Shown: piece after piece, positions 55,573-64,000 of the stretch
How the letters are laid out: each line of letters starts with the position of its first letter
Position numbering within the stretch: position 1 is the first letter of the stretch
Source: Armatimonadetes bacterium DC
Lineage (GTDB): Bacteria; Armatimonadota; Fimbriimonadia; Fimbriimonadales; GBS-DC
Reading direction: 5' to 3'
DNA length: 64,000 bases
NCBI GenBank assembly: GCA_001442985.1
Contig: LDYB01000020.1
Location: 161,698 to 225,697 of the forward strand
Program-made: the position numbers and the translations under genes
Notes under the pieces: generated by a model
Databases searched by the model: none
What the model saw: the letters and a program-made list of their open reading frames with translations, nothing else
Told to the model about the DNA's origin: nothing

Positions 55573-56285
55573 CTTCCCTGATGATGGCGCAGGATCAAAA
55601 TCAAATCCAGCGTCATCGAGACCGCCCAGTGGAGCCAGAAGCAGGGCAGGAACGAGCGCACCCGCAACGCCAGCCACGCCAGAACCCATCCCGCCACAAA
55701 CGCGCCAACGATTTCTGGCACAGGCTTGCCCCAGTGCATTATTGCGAACGCTGCTGCCTGCAACCCCACGCCCCACCAGCCCAGCCAGCGATACAGCCCG
55801 AAGGTCAAAAACCCTCGAAAGAAAAACTCCCAGCAGAACAGGTAGTAGCCGTACACCAGCTCAAAGTAGACCGCGTAGGCGTAATCGGTCAGGATGCGCT
55901 TGTCTAAGGGGTAGTACGCCTGAAAATCGGGGCGCAGCGAGGCGAAGTAGACCAGCCCTGCCATCGGCAGGTACATCAGCAGGGCGTAGAGGGCGCCGCG
56001 TGCGCCGTCGCCCCGCGCCAAGCCGTACTGGCTCAGCTCTCCCTTGCCCAGAAACGCCAGCGCCAGCACGGGAACCCACAACAGCATCGCCGAGTTCACC
56101 AGCAGGTATTCGTTCCAGTCGCGCAGGGGGGCGTTCGGATCACGCTCCAGCCGAAGCCACTGGAGCGACCACACCGTATGGGGCTGCATGTTGTAGGCAA
56201 ACAGGAACCCCAGAATCAGCCCGCCCAGCAGGGCAACCCACCACTCGCTTCGTTTGCGTGTCGTCTGGGTGATTTCCGCCATCAC
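55569..56285 (-). CDS. CPBP family intramembrane protease-like protein
   Basis: Polytopic membrane protein, 238 aa, of the type II CAAX protease/bacteriocin-processing group. Motif 1 reads WEFFFRGFL; the usual E-E-x-x-x-R has Trp in place of the first Glu. Motif 2 is FAIMHWGKP, and HWAVSMTLD is the last His motif. The missing Glu makes proteolytic activity uncertain. It overlaps dprA by 4 nt (ATGA) and is part of the permease-dprA-CPBP operon. Confidence 0.8.
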   Translation of the reverse strand: MMAEITQTTRKRSEWWVALLGGLILGFLFAYNMQPHTVWSLQWLRLERDPNAPLRDWNEYLLVNSAMLLWVPVLALAFLGKGELSQYGLARGDGARGALYALLMYLPMAGLVYFASLRPDFQAYYPLDKRILTDYAYAVYFELVYGYYLFCWEFFFRGFLTFGLYRWLGWWGVGLQAAAFAIMHWGKPVPEIVGAFVAGWVLAWLALRVRSFLPCFWLHWAVSMTLDLILILRHHQGS

Positions 56286-57361
56286 AAAACCCTCACGAAA
56301 GTGCCGCCCGGCATGCGTCGCGCCAAGCCCATCATCTCCAGCGTGGTCAGCTCTATTTGGGCGATATGCACAGGCACCTGCGCCGCGCGGGCGATTGCGT
56401 CCAGATGCTGGGGTTCCAGCGTCAGCAGGGCGAGCAACTTCTCCTGCGCGGGAGTCAGCATCGGCAGCTGCAGTTCACGGGGGCGTGGCTCGCGCTGAAT
56501 GCGCAGGGTGTCCAGCACATCCTGCGCCGAGTCCACCAGGATTGCGCCGTTTTTGATGAGGTCATGACAGCCCTTACTTCGGGGGTTATCGATATTGCCT
56601 GGCACGGCGAACACCTCGCGCCCGTATTCGCCTGCCAGTCGTGCCGTAATCAGCGCGCCGCTCTGCTCGCCCGCTTCAATCACCAGTGTGCCCAGCGCCC
56701 AGCCCGCAATCAGCCGATTGCGCACAGGAAACCGCCACGCATCAGGGGGACTGAAGTAGCCGAACTCTGAGACCACCGCCCCACCTGCTTCGGCAATCTG
56801 CGCGAACAGGCGCAGGTTTTCAGCAGGATACGGCTTGCCCAGCCCGCTGCCGAGGATTGCAATCGTGCGCCCACCGCATTCCAGCGCGGTGCGGTGTGCG
56901 ATGGTATCGATGCCGAGTGCGCCACCGCTGATAATCGTCAGCCCCGCCTCGCACAGGTCGCGTGTGAACCGCTCCGCTACCATCCGCCCATATGCCGACG
57001 GATGGCGTGTGCCCACCACCGCAATCCCGAAGCGGTCGCGCTCCTGAATCGTGCCCCACACAAACAGCGCGGGCGGCGGGTCGGGAATCTGGCGCAGGGG
57101 GTTGGGATACTCCGAATCGTGCTGGGTTATCAGGCGCACGGTTCCCTTTTGCAACGGCTCTGGAATCGCTATGGAAGCGTTCGCGGCGCGCTCGATCGCC
57201 ACAATGTCGGCTTCCCGAACGCCCGGCACACGGCGTAGCGCCTCCGCAGGCGCCTGCAACACCGCCGTCGGCGAACCAAACGCCTGCAACAGGTTGCCCA
57301 GCTTGGTCGCCGAAAACTCCAGCCCCAGCAGTCTCAGCCAATCCTCCAGATGCGCGCTCAT
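56282..57361 (-). CDS. dprA: DNA processing protein DprA
   Basis: Loads RecA onto incoming single-stranded DNA during transformation. The 359-aa protein has an N-terminal SAM-like region (LLGLEFSATKLGNLL). The Rossmann-type DprA core includes VVGTRHPSAYGRMVAERF, IISGGALGIDTIAH, FPVRNRLIAGWALGTLVIEA and FAVPGNIDNPRSKGCHDLIKNGA. A C-terminal winged-helix domain completes it. The usual SGxARGID has Leu for Arg. The ATG at 57361 overlaps the permease stop. It hints at natural competence. Confidence 0.95.
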   Translation of the reverse strand: MSAHLEDWLRLLGLEFSATKLGNLLQAFGSPTAVLQAPAEALRRVPGVREADIVAIERAANASIAIPEPLQKGTVRLITQHDSEYPNPLRQIPDPPPALFVWGTIQERDRFGIAVVGTRHPSAYGRMVAERFTRDLCEAGLTIISGGALGIDTIAHRTALECGGRTIAILGSGLGKPYPAENLRLFAQIAEAGGAVVSEFGYFSPPDAWRFPVRNRLIAGWALGTLVIEAGEQSGALITARLAGEYGREVFAVPGNIDNPRSKGCHDLIKNGAILVDSAQDVLDTLRIQREPRPRELQLPMLTPAQEKLLALLTLEPQHLDAIARAAQVPVHIAQIELTTLEMMGLARRMPGGTFVRVL

Positions 57362-58224
57362 GGTCGCTCCACAAACTCCCATTCCTTTTTGTGAAAATAG
57401 GCTAACCCGATACACGCCACTGCCAGCCCCAGCACCAGATTAACGCCCAGCAGCCAGTAGGGCAGGGGCATATCGGTGAAGCGCATCGCCTCCCCCATCG
57501 CAGGGTTCTCGTAAATCAGCGTGATGGGCGGCAGGATCAGTTTGCGATACGCCATCGCCAGCGTCGCCATCGGGTTCAGCAAATGATACGCCCAGAAAAT
57601 CGGCTCCCGATAGGCTTCAGGAATCAGCGTCGTTGCCCGCAACTGCTCCGAAAAATAGATAATCGGCGTCAGAAAAAACAGCAACTGCAACCCCACGCTC
57701 ACCAGATACTTCACATCCTCGTAAAAAGCGTTCCAGCACGCAATAATCAACGACAGCCCCACCACCCACAGCATCTGCGCCAGCACCACCACGGGCAGCA
57801 GCAACAGCCCCCATTGCAAAGGCGTGCCCACATACAGATAGAGATAGACAAACAGCACCCCCATCGCCAGCAGAAAGTGAATCAGGTTCGCGAAGGTCGT
57901 CGCCAGCGGCAGCACCGCACGGGGGAAGTAGATTTTCTTAATCACGGGCATATACACGAGTATCGTCTGACTGGAATCCAGCAGTGCGAACTGAAAGAAG
58001 GTCCACGGCAGGTACGCCGCCAGAATGTAGGCGGAGTAGTTATCGATGCGCATGCCCATCACATATTTGAACACCACCGTCATCACCAGCACGGTTACCA
58101 GCGGGTTCAACAGCGACCAGAAGAACCCCAGAAAGGAGTTCTTGTAGCGCACGCGCAGCTCGCGAATCACGAGCGTCCAGAGCAGTTCCCGATAGCGCCA
58201 GAGTTCGAGCAGGAGTTCGCGCAC
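57358..58224 (-). CDS. Polysaccharide export ABC-2 permease (Wzm/TagG type)
   Basis: Inner-membrane permease of a glycan exporter. ELWRYRELLWTLVIRELRVRYK is the interfacial amphipathic start typical of Wzm/TagG/KpsM. About six membrane segments follow (VLVMTVVFKYVMG, FLLAMGVLFVYLYLYVG and others). HLLNPMATLAMAYRKL precedes the last helices. I set the start at GTG 58224; a TTG at 58278 would keep a conserved NPES motif and is equally possible. Its ATPase partner is probably the gene at 4688-5449, far away. It is divergent from the glycosylase gene. Confidence 0.85.
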   Translation of the reverse strand: MRELLLELWRYRELLWTLVIRELRVRYKNSFLGFFWSLLNPLVTVLVMTVVFKYVMGMRIDNYSAYILAAYLPWTFFQFALLDSSQTILVYMPVIKKIYFPRAVLPLATTFANLIHFLLAMGVLFVYLYLYVGTPLQWGLLLLPVVVLAQMLWVVGLSLIIACWNAFYEDVKYLVSVGLQLLFFLTPIIYFSEQLRATTLIPEAYREPIFWAYHLLNPMATLAMAYRKLILPPITLIYENPAMGEAMRFTDMPLPYWLLGVNLVLGLAVACIGLAYFHKKEWEFVERP

Positions 58225-58265
58225 ACTCTCAGGGTTCGCGATGGCAAAACCGATTCCTGTTGGGG

Positions 58266-58271
58266 TACAAT
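58266..58271 (+). promoter_or_regulatory. -10 element of OGG1-type glycosylase gene (leaderless)
   Basis: GGGG-TACAAT, 10 nt before the ATG. Confidence 0.55.
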
Positions 58272-58281
58272 CTCGCAACCG

Positions 58282-59169
58282 ATGAAAACAGTGCGCTTGT
58301 CGGTTCCTGCAGGAGAGGTGAACCTGCCTTTGTGCGTGCGCACGGGGCAGGTGTTTCGCTGGTACGAAATTCAGGGACTCTGGGCAGGGATGGCGAACGA
58401 CGCCCTGCTGATTGTGAACCCCGAAGGCAATCGCTGGAGCCTGAGCGCCGTCGGCGGTGAGCCGATTCCTCTTTTTACCCACCTCTTCCGGATGGAGGTG
58501 GACCTGAAAAGCGTGCAGGTGCAGTTGATTCGTCGCGACTCGCGCTGGGAGCAGTGGGTGCGTGCCCTGCCCGGCTTGCGGCTGATGCGCTGGACAAGCG
58601 CGACGGAGTGCCTTTTCTCGTTTCTCTGCACGCCCGCGAACAACCTGCCGCGCATCACAGGGATGATTGAACGCCTCTGTGAGCGCTACGGCACGCCGAT
58701 TGCGGAGTGGGGCGGGCGCCAGTGGCATGCGTTTCCCACGGTGGAGCGGCTGGCGCAGGCGGAGGAAGCCGATTTGAGGGCGCTGGGGTTCGGTTATCGC
58801 GCACGCACGCTGATTGAGGTCGCCCGTGCCTTGCAAGCACGCGAGCCAAACTGGCTGGAAAGCCTCGCCGAGCTGCCTTACTGGGACGCCAAGCAAGCGC
58901 TGATGACTCTGCCCGGCGTGGGGGCAAAAGTCGCCGACTGCGTGCTGTTGTTCGGGCTGAATCACAACCTCGCCGTGCCCGTCGACACCCACATGTGGCA
59001 GGCGATGCAAAAATGGGTGTTGCCCGAACTACGCGGCAAGAGCCTCACGGAGCGCACCTATCGCCAGATTGTGGACTGGTTCCATGAGCGTTTCGGCGAG
59101 TGGACCGGCTGGGCGCACCAGTACCTGTTCACAGCCCACCTGCTGGAAAGCCAGCGGAAGGGGGAGTGA
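58282..59169 (+). CDS. 8-oxoguanine DNA glycosylase, OGG1 type
   Basis: Bifunctional glycosylase/AP lyase of base excision repair. The 295-aa protein has an N-terminal OGG_N-like beta domain (residues 1-115). FLCTPANNLPRITGMIERLCERYG marks the second domain, the counterpart of the eukaryotic OGG1 Asn-rich motif. The helix-hairpin-helix LPGVGAKVADC carries catalytic Lys 216, and AVPVDTH carries catalytic Asp 235. This OGG1 form is less common in bacteria than MutM. The frame extends upstream without a signal, but TACAAT fixes the ATG at 58282. Confidence 0.9.
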   Translation: MKTVRLSVPAGEVNLPLCVRTGQVFRWYEIQGLWAGMANDALLIVNPEGNRWSLSAVGGEPIPLFTHLFRMEVDLKSVQVQLIRRDSRWEQWVRALPGLRLMRWTSATECLFSFLCTPANNLPRITGMIERLCERYGTPIAEWGGRQWHAFPTVERLAQAEEADLRALGFGYRARTLIEVARALQAREPNWLESLAELPYWDAKQALMTLPGVGAKVADCVLLFGLNHNLAVPVDTHMWQAMQKWVLPELRGKSLTERTYRQIVDWFHERFGEWTGWAHQYLFTAHLLESQRKGE

Positions 59170-59253
59170 ACTGCACTTCACTATTACGCAAGAAGCCCCC
59201 TGCGCCCAAAAGGTGCAGCGCAGAAGGCTGAAATCAGCAAGTACGCTACGCCC

Positions 59254-60036
59254 TTACCCAAACCGCCCGCGGATGTAGTCTTCGGTTTCCGGGCGGGTGG
59301 GGTTTTCAAACACCTGTCTCGTTTCACCCCACTCGACGAGTTCGCCGTACATGAGAAAGCCCGTGTAGTGGCTGATTCGCGCCGCCTGCTGAAGATTGTG
59401 CGTCACCACAATCACGGTGTATTGCTTGCCCAGCTCCACGATAAGCTCCTCGATTTTCTGGGTGCTGATGGGGTCGAGGGCGCTGCATGGCTCGTCCATC
59501 AGCAGGATTCGGGGCTGCACTGCCAGCATGCGGGCGATGCAAAGCCGCTGCTGTTGCCCCCCTGAAAGCGCCAGCCCGCTCTTGTGGAGTTCGTCTTTGA
59601 CCTCATCCCAGAGGGCAGCCTTGCGGAGCGCGTCCTCCACGACCTCCTGCAGGGCGCGCCCCCGAAGACCGTAATGCAGGCGCGGTCCCAGAGCGACATT
59701 TTCAAAAATGCTCATCGGGAACGGGTTCGGCTTCTGGAACACCATGCCCACCTCACGGCGCAGGCGGGTCAGGTTCACACGACGCGCGTAAATATCTTCG
59801 CCGTTCAGCATCACTTTGCCCGTGATTTCTACACCTGGAATGCGGTCGTTCATCCGGTTCAGACAGCGCAGGAGCGTACTCTTGCCGCATCCGCTGGGAC
59901 CAATCAGCGCGGTTACGGCGTTCGCGGGGAACGCCAGACTCACGCGCTTCAGCGCGGGCTTGCCGTTGTAGGATACAGAGAGCTCTACTGTTTCCATCGC
60001 TACTTTCTGTTTGGGAAGTGTCATCGCCGCTACCAT
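59254..60036 (-). CDS. pstB: Phosphate ABC transporter ATP-binding protein
   Basis: Energises high-affinity phosphate import. The 260-aa protein has Walker [10 protein letters not shown], the PstB-typical [15 protein letters not shown] and Q-loop [16 protein letters not shown]. The signature [15 protein letters not shown], Walker [17 protein letters not shown] and H-loop [11 protein letters not shown] complete it. The ATG at 60036 follows GGAGG by 8 nt and overlaps the pstA end by 7 nt. No phoU follows. Confidence 0.96.
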   Translation of the reverse strand: MVAAMTLPKQKVAMETVELSVSYNGKPALKRVSLAFPANAVTALIGPSGCGKSTLLRCLNRMNDRIPGVEITGKVMLNGEDIYARRVNLTRLRREVGMVFQKPNPFPMSIFENVALGPRLHYGLRGRALQEVVEDALRKAALWDEVKDELHKSGLALSGGQQQRLCIARMLAVQPRILLMDEPCSALDPISTQKIEELIVELGKQYTVIVVTHNLQQAARISHYTGFLMYGELVEWGETRQVFENPTRPETEDYIRGRFG

Positions 60037-60956
60037 AGGTATCGCCTCCGCGTTCGGGAACGAATCAGAATCGCTCCTGCGTTCAGCAGAAGCGTCAGCA
60101 GAATCAAAGTCAGGCATGCGCCCCAGATGAGTCGCTCTGGCACAACGCCGGGCTGGCGGTAGCCCTCGGCGAGGTAGTAAGGCAGGTTCGCGACGGGCTG
60201 GCGCAAAGTCTCCCAGCCGAGCGTCGTTTCAGCAGTGGTGTAGTAGATGCTGGCGGTGAACAGCACGGGCGTGGCTTCGCCCACTGCACGCCCCAGCGAG
60301 AGGATAATCCCCGTGAGAATGCCAGGCAGTGCATAGGGGAGCGCAATCCGCCAGAGCGTCTGCCAGCGCGATAAGCCCAGCGCCAGCCCACCATCGATCA
60401 GCGCCGCAGGCACGGTTTTGAGCGCCGCCTCGGTGGTCAACACAATAGAGGGCACACAGAACAGGGTGAGCGTGAGCCAGCCCGCAAGCAGGCTCACCCC
60501 CAGTTTGAACTTCAGCACGAAAATCGCCAGCCCGAACAGCCCGTACACGATTGGGGGCGTGCCTGCCAGCGCCGCCACGCTGGCGTGCATCAGGCGCATC
60601 AGGCGGCTGCGCTCGCCATACTCGGCAAGACACACCCCACCGAACACGCCCAGCGGAGTCGCCATCAGAAACGCGCCCACCATCAGCAAAATGGAGCCAA
60701 GAATCATCGGACCGACGCCGCCTGCCGACATGCCTTCGCGCGGCGGCTGGGTAAGAAACTCCCAGCTGAGGGTGGGCGCGCCGTGATACGCAATCGCCGC
60801 GACCAGCCCCAGCACCAGCAGCACCGTTGCCAGCCCTACTGCCCCAAAGGCGCTGGTGAGCAGGGCGTTTTTTCGGGCGCGACGCGCGTCCTGCCGCGCC
60901 GCCAGCGACTCCCACTCCCCCGTTCGCACACTACCCGACTGCACCGCGTTCATCAT
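60030..60956 (-). CDS. pstA: Phosphate ABC transporter permease PstA
   Basis: A 308-aa permease with six membrane helices. An N-terminal cytoplasmic Arg-rich stretch is followed by the PstA start helix. [15 protein letters not shown] near residue 83, the conserved [18 protein letters not shown] and the EAA-like coupling loop [22 protein letters not shown] are present. Overlaps pstC by 4 nt. Confidence 0.94.
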   Translation of the reverse strand: MMNAVQSGSVRTGEWESLAARQDARRARKNALLTSAFGAVGLATVLLVLGLVAAIAYHGAPTLSWEFLTQPPREGMSAGGVGPMILGSILLMVGAFLMATPLGVFGGVCLAEYGERSRLMRLMHASVAALAGTPPIVYGLFGLAIFVLKFKLGVSLLAGWLTLTLFCVPSIVLTTEAALKTVPAALIDGGLALGLSRWQTLWRIALPYALPGILTGIILSLGRAVGEATPVLFTASIYYTTAETTLGWETLRQPVANLPYYLAEGYRQPGVVPERLIWGACLTLILLTLLLNAGAILIRSRTRRRYLW

Positions 60957-62434
60957 AGCACCACCTGCGCACGCTTGCGGTAAGCAAACCCCAGCAGGTT
61001 GATTCCCAGCGTCAGCACGAAAAGGGTCAGCCCCAGCAGGAACAGATGCCCATAGTGGGGGCTTTCGAACTCCACATTCCCCATCTCGATAGCGATGGTG
61101 TCGGGAATGCCGCGTGTCGGCTTGACCAGCGTGCCCAGCGCGGCGGCGGGCGAGCTGAAATCGGGCATCGTGGGCGTGCCGTCGCTGAGAATCCAGACAA
61201 TCATCGTCTCGCCCATCACGCGAGCAATCGCGAGCAATCCTGCCGCGATTAAGCCGCTCTTCGCGGTAGGGAGCAACACCAGCCGCACACGCTCCGCCAG
61301 CGTCAGCCCCAGTGCTTCTGCGCCCTCACGCAAACTGTTGGGCACGGCACGCAGAGCGTCTTCGGAGAGTGAAATCACCGTCGGCAGGATAAACACCGCC
61401 ATCATCAGCGCAGTCGCCAGCAAGCCACGCCCCGAGCTCAGCTGGAGCGCCTCGCCGAACATCTGTTGCAACGCGGGCGCAATCAGCATGACGCCAAAAT
61501 AGCCCAGCACCACCGTCGGGATGGATGCCAGAATCTCCAGAATCGGCTTGAACCATTCGCGGATGCGCGGCGACGCCTGCTCGCTCAAATACACCGCCGC
61601 CGCAATCCCCAGCGGCATCGCCAGCCCGATCGCAAGCAGCGTAATCAAGAGCGTCGCCAGCAGCAGGGGCAGCATGCCGAACCGCGCATACAGAATCGTG
61701 GGCGCCCAGTCGGGCATGAGAAACTGCTGGATTGTCGCCAGCGTGGTCGTGGTGGTGGGGCGCGCCTCCAGCTCGAACAGATAGCCCTGCAGCCACTCTT
61801 CTTGAGTGCGCGCCTTCCAGACAGGCAGTTCCAGAGACCCTTTCGGCTGGCGGCGCAGGTCTATCTCGAGGGGTTTCACCTGCACCCCTTCGGGCGCACG
61901 GACAAGCCGCAGGCGCAGCTCATAGGGGCAGTAGGCGGGGTCAAACGACACATCGGGTTCCCACGCCAGCACCATTCGGTTGCCCGTGTAGTGGGGCAGT
62001 GCGAATGCCAGCAACAGGAACCGTTCGCCCTGCTCGGCGCGTTTGGGGGCGCGCATGCAATCCCGAAAGAGCGCGTCAGGGCGCAGCTGGCGTGGGTCGT
62101 CTGTCTGCGCGGTCGCCGTGACCAGCGCCTGCATCTGGCTCAACTCTTCGTGCGAAGGCAGGCGGGTGGCGTCTTCGGCATCGTCCAGCGCGTCCGTGCC
62201 TTCGCGATGGGTCGCCAGCAGGCTGGCGGTCGGGTCCATCGAGACCTCGTTACGATACTCACTGTCGGGCGGCTGGAGTGCGATTCGGAAGCCGAAGGGA
62301 AACTTGCGCTGGAAAGCGTACTGCGACTCGGCGAACAGGTAGTAAAACACGGCAACGATGGTCAGCAGCAGCAGCCCGCCCGCCACCCATGTTGCCGCCT
62401 GCACGAGGCTATCAAACAACCGAATGCGCCACAT
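60953..62434 (-). CDS. pstC: Phosphate ABC transporter permease PstC with large periplasmic insert
   Basis: A 493-aa permease, about 180 residues longer than usual. The first membrane helix is residues 14-35. A hydrophilic segment of about 210 residues (40-250) follows before the second helix (MLPLLLATLLITLLAIG). The rest is standard, with ILEILASIPTVVLGYFG and LREGAEALGLTLAERVRLVLLP. The insert has no recognised domain, though it contains a strand-rich region and two Cys (near 126 and 169). It may contact PstS or the envelope. It is 46 nt after pstS. Confidence 0.9.
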   Translation of the reverse strand: MWRIRLFDSLVQAATWVAGGLLLLTIVAVFYYLFAESQYAFQRKFPFGFRIALQPPDSEYRNEVSMDPTASLLATHREGTDALDDAEDATRLPSHEELSQMQALVTATAQTDDPRQLRPDALFRDCMRAPKRAEQGERFLLLAFALPHYTGNRMVLAWEPDVSFDPAYCPYELRLRLVRAPEGVQVKPLEIDLRRQPKGSLELPVWKARTQEEWLQGYLFELEARPTTTTTLATIQQFLMPDWAPTILYARFGMLPLLLATLLITLLAIGLAMPLGIAAAVYLSEQASPRIREWFKPILEILASIPTVVLGYFGVMLIAPALQQMFGEALQLSSGRGLLATALMMAVFILPTVISLSEDALRAVPNSLREGAEALGLTLAERVRLVLLPTAKSGLIAAGLLAIARVMGETMIVWILSDGTPTMPDFSSPAAALGTLVKPTRGIPDTIAIEMGNVEFESPHYGHLFLLGLTLFVLTLGINLLGFAYRKRAQVVL

Positions 62435-62480
62435 CGTAATCAGTCGGGGTGGGGGGCTTTTGTGCCCCCCAGCGCTTGCC

Positions 62481-63329
62481 TTACGGGTTCAGGCTGTAGT
62501 AGCCAACCTCCTCCACCAGCGCCTGACCCTCTTTAGAGCGCACCCAGTCGATGAACCTGGCGACCTCACCGCGTGGCTTGCCGTTGGTGTAGAAGTAGAG
62601 GTATCGCCAGATGGGGTATTTGCGGCTGCGTACATTCTCCTCGGTCGGCGCGTAGGCGGGCTCACCCGCTTTCGCGGCGATTTTGAGAATCTTGATGCCG
62701 GGGCGGTTCTTGAAGTACGCCACGCCGCCGTAGCCGATGCCGCCGGGAGTGCGCGCCACCTCACGCGCCTCCTCGCTGGTGGAGGGCATGAAGCGCACAC
62801 CGCGCCCCCAGTTCTGGTTCCTCAACACATTCTGCTGGAAGAACCCGTAGGTTCCGGAGTTGCTGTCGCGGCTGAACACCACAATCGGCATATCGGGTCC
62901 GCCCACCTGACTCCAGTTCGTAATCTGACCAATGTAGATGCGACGCACCTGATCCACGGTCAGCGAGTCCACCGGGTTGGACGCATTCACGCAGATTGCC
63001 AGCCCGTCGAGCGCGACAGGAATCTCGTTGACCACCACGCCGCGGCTGCGGGCGCGGTCAATTTCCGACTTGCGCATCGGGCGCGAGGAGGCGCAGATGT
63101 CGGTTACGCCGTTAATCAGCGCGTTAATTCCGATGCTCGAGCCGCCGCCCGTTACCGAGACGCTCACACGCGGGTTCACTCGTCCGTACGCCTCCGCCCA
63201 GCGCTGATTCAAAATCAGCATCGTGTCGGAGCCTTTGATGGTGATGCTCTGCTGGGTCAGCGTGTAGGCAGTCGCGACGCCTCCCAGCACGATCAGCATT
63301 CCCAAACCCAAGACTTTGTTGCGTTTCAT
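62481..63329 (-). CDS. pstS: Phosphate-binding protein PstS
   Basis: Periplasmic phosphate receptor, 282 aa. The signal segment ends near residue 25. Then come IKGSDTMLILNQRW (the G-S-D phosphate-binding start), GGGSSIGINALINGVTDICASSRPM and VVFSRDSNSGTYGFFQQ with the R-D-S-x-S-G-T phosphate loop. VGYYSLNP closes the chain. No lipobox is evident. It is 15 nt after the porin gene, so porin and pst genes probably form one operon. Confidence 0.93.
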   Translation of the reverse strand: MKRNKVLGLGMLIVLGGVATAYTLTQQSITIKGSDTMLILNQRWAEAYGRVNPRVSVSVTGGGSSIGINALINGVTDICASSRPMRKSEIDRARSRGVVVNEIPVALDGLAICVNASNPVDSLTVDQVRRIYIGQITNWSQVGGPDMPIVVFSRDSNSGTYGFFQQNVLRNQNWGRGVRFMPSTSEEAREVARTPGGIGYGGVAYFKNRPGIKILKIAAKAGEPAYAPTEENVRSRKYPIWRYLYFYTNGKPRGEVARFIDWVRSKEGQALVEEVGYYSLNP

Positions 63330-63344
63330 CGTTCACTCCCTCCA

Positions 63345-64000
63345 TCAATAGCGGTACTGAAGGCGAATGGTCCACTGATTGTTGCGGACCTCGCTCCCCT
63401 CTTCGTCGGGGGTTTCATACGAGGCGGTCAGTCGCACGCCGGGGTTGATGAAGTAGCTGTACGCAAAGCCCCATGTGCGGGTGCTGTCGCCGCTACGCCC
63501 TGTGTCGGGGTCAAACACATCGTAGCGCACGGTCAAAAAGTTGCGGTAGTTCAGGCGGTAAGTGCCCTGAATCTGGTAGCCCAGAATGTTGGTGGAGCGG
63601 GTGTACCGCGGGATGGTGACCCCGCTGACCGTGCGCGTGGTCGGCACGCGGTCTTTGCCCACCATCAGCTCGCCGCGGAGCGTGAACCCCTCCACGAGGA
63701 AATCGAGGATGGCGGCGTCCACGAAGACAAACTCGCGATTGACACTGGGTACCTGAACGGGTTGGTTGTTGTTCGTGGGGTCGTTGAAAGTGAAGCCTGG
63801 TCGCTTGCCGAAGAAGCCCGACACCCCGTACTCGTAGTTGAGGGTGTAGTAGCGGACTCCAGCGTGCCATGCGAGCGTGCTACCCAAATTGCCGAAAGTG
63901 TTGGCGCCCGTCTGCTGGGGATCCAGGAAGGTGAGGCTGTTCCACAGACCGAAGTGGACGAAGGCGTTGTTGCCCAGCCCGTAGCGCAGGAAGGCACCAC
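63345..64000 (-). CDS. Outer-membrane porin, 5' end beyond window
   Basis: The C-terminal 218 or so residues of a beta-barrel protein. The frame is open to the window edge. The chain alternates polar and aromatic residues in strand-length runs (GVRYYTLNYEYGV, NFLTVRYDVF, WTIRLQYRY) and ends in Tyr, the terminal aromatic signal for BAM-dependent insertion. Position upstream of pstS suggests a phosphate-selective (OprP/OprO-like) porin; this is inference from neighbourhood. It is good evidence for an outer membrane. Confidence 0.82.
   Translation of the reverse strand, partial: GAFLRYGLGNNAFVHFGLWNSLTFLDPQQTGANTFGNLGSTLAWHAGVRYYTLNYEYGVSGFFGKRPGFTFNDPTNNNQPVQVPSVNREFVFVDAAILDFLVEGFTLRGELMVGKDRVPTTRTVSGVTIPRYTRSTNILGYQIQGTYRLNYRNFLTVRYDVFDPDTGRSGDSTRTWGFAYSYFINPGVRLTASYETPDEEGSEVRNNQWTIRLQYRY

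Noticed and set aside
58225..59010. N-terminal extension of the ABC permease frame
   Set aside because: Lies antisense to the OGG1-type gene and shows no homology to permeases.

Overview
The window is a gene-dense bacterial chromosome segment with moderately high GC. It comes from a diderm: a beta-barrel porin ends in an aromatic residue beside a complete pst operon, there are several lipobox proteins and Tat substrates, and one protein carries a PEP-CTERM sorting tail. Near-identical Uma2-family paralogues, HAF-repeat, dockerin and PEP-CTERM exported proteins, an EF-G2-type factor resembling the Thermus one, and abundant leaderless -10 promoters suggest Armatimonadota or a neighbouring lineage. 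That placement is inference; no rRNA gene is present to settle it.

Layout. 1-9 kb: matrixin-like protease, rpmE, DUF1385, rpoZ, dnaJ, a PfkB kinase, then a leftward block (exported beta-barrel-like protein, PQQ propeller, polysaccharide ABC ATPase) and an isoaspartyl peptidase. 9-17 kb: a secreted HAF-repeat/dockerin protein, two near-identical Uma2 nuclease genes bracketing a MerR plus VIT/vWA operon, and a Tat-exported alkaline phosphatase. 17-33 kb: sugar-type GntR/LacI regulator, trpE, Xer recombinase, tpx, GH84 hydrolase, tRNA-Glu and tRNA-Val, a CHRD/PEP-CTERM protein, uvrC, HAD phosphatase, ribBA, DUF1844, a Gfo/Idh/MocA oxidoreductase, VanW and a zinc alcohol dehydrogenase. 33-38 kb: an accessory patch with a truncated AbiEii-type toxin, a DUF6922 partner, an orphan MNT nucleotidyltransferase, a sugar isomerase, a GH10 xylanase and metY.

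38-54 kb is one leftward translation block read from 53.8 to 38.4 kb: tRNA-Tyr, tRNA-Thr, tuf, S10, L3, L4, L23, L2, S19, L22, S3, L16, L29, S17, L14, L24, L5, an EF-G2-type GTPase, S14, S8, L6, L18, S5, L30, L15, secY, adk. The GTPase interrupts the usual L5-S14 junction. 54-64 kb: a Cys-pair YHS protein, a family 9 glycosyltransferase, a CPBP protease-dprA-ABC permease operon, an OGG1-type glycosylase, and pstB-pstA-pstC-pstS with a porin cut by the window edge.

Two features recur. First, many genes have a -10 hexamer (TATAAT/TACAAT/TATACT), usually preceded by GGG, only 6-10 nt before the start codon, implying leaderless mRNAs; several -10 boxes also lie in or beside G/C inverted repeats. 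Second, a modular palindromic intergenic element of about 95-145 bp occurs five times plus one half copy, and one copy truncates the AbiEii gene. I found no CRISPR array, prophage or complete insertion sequence.
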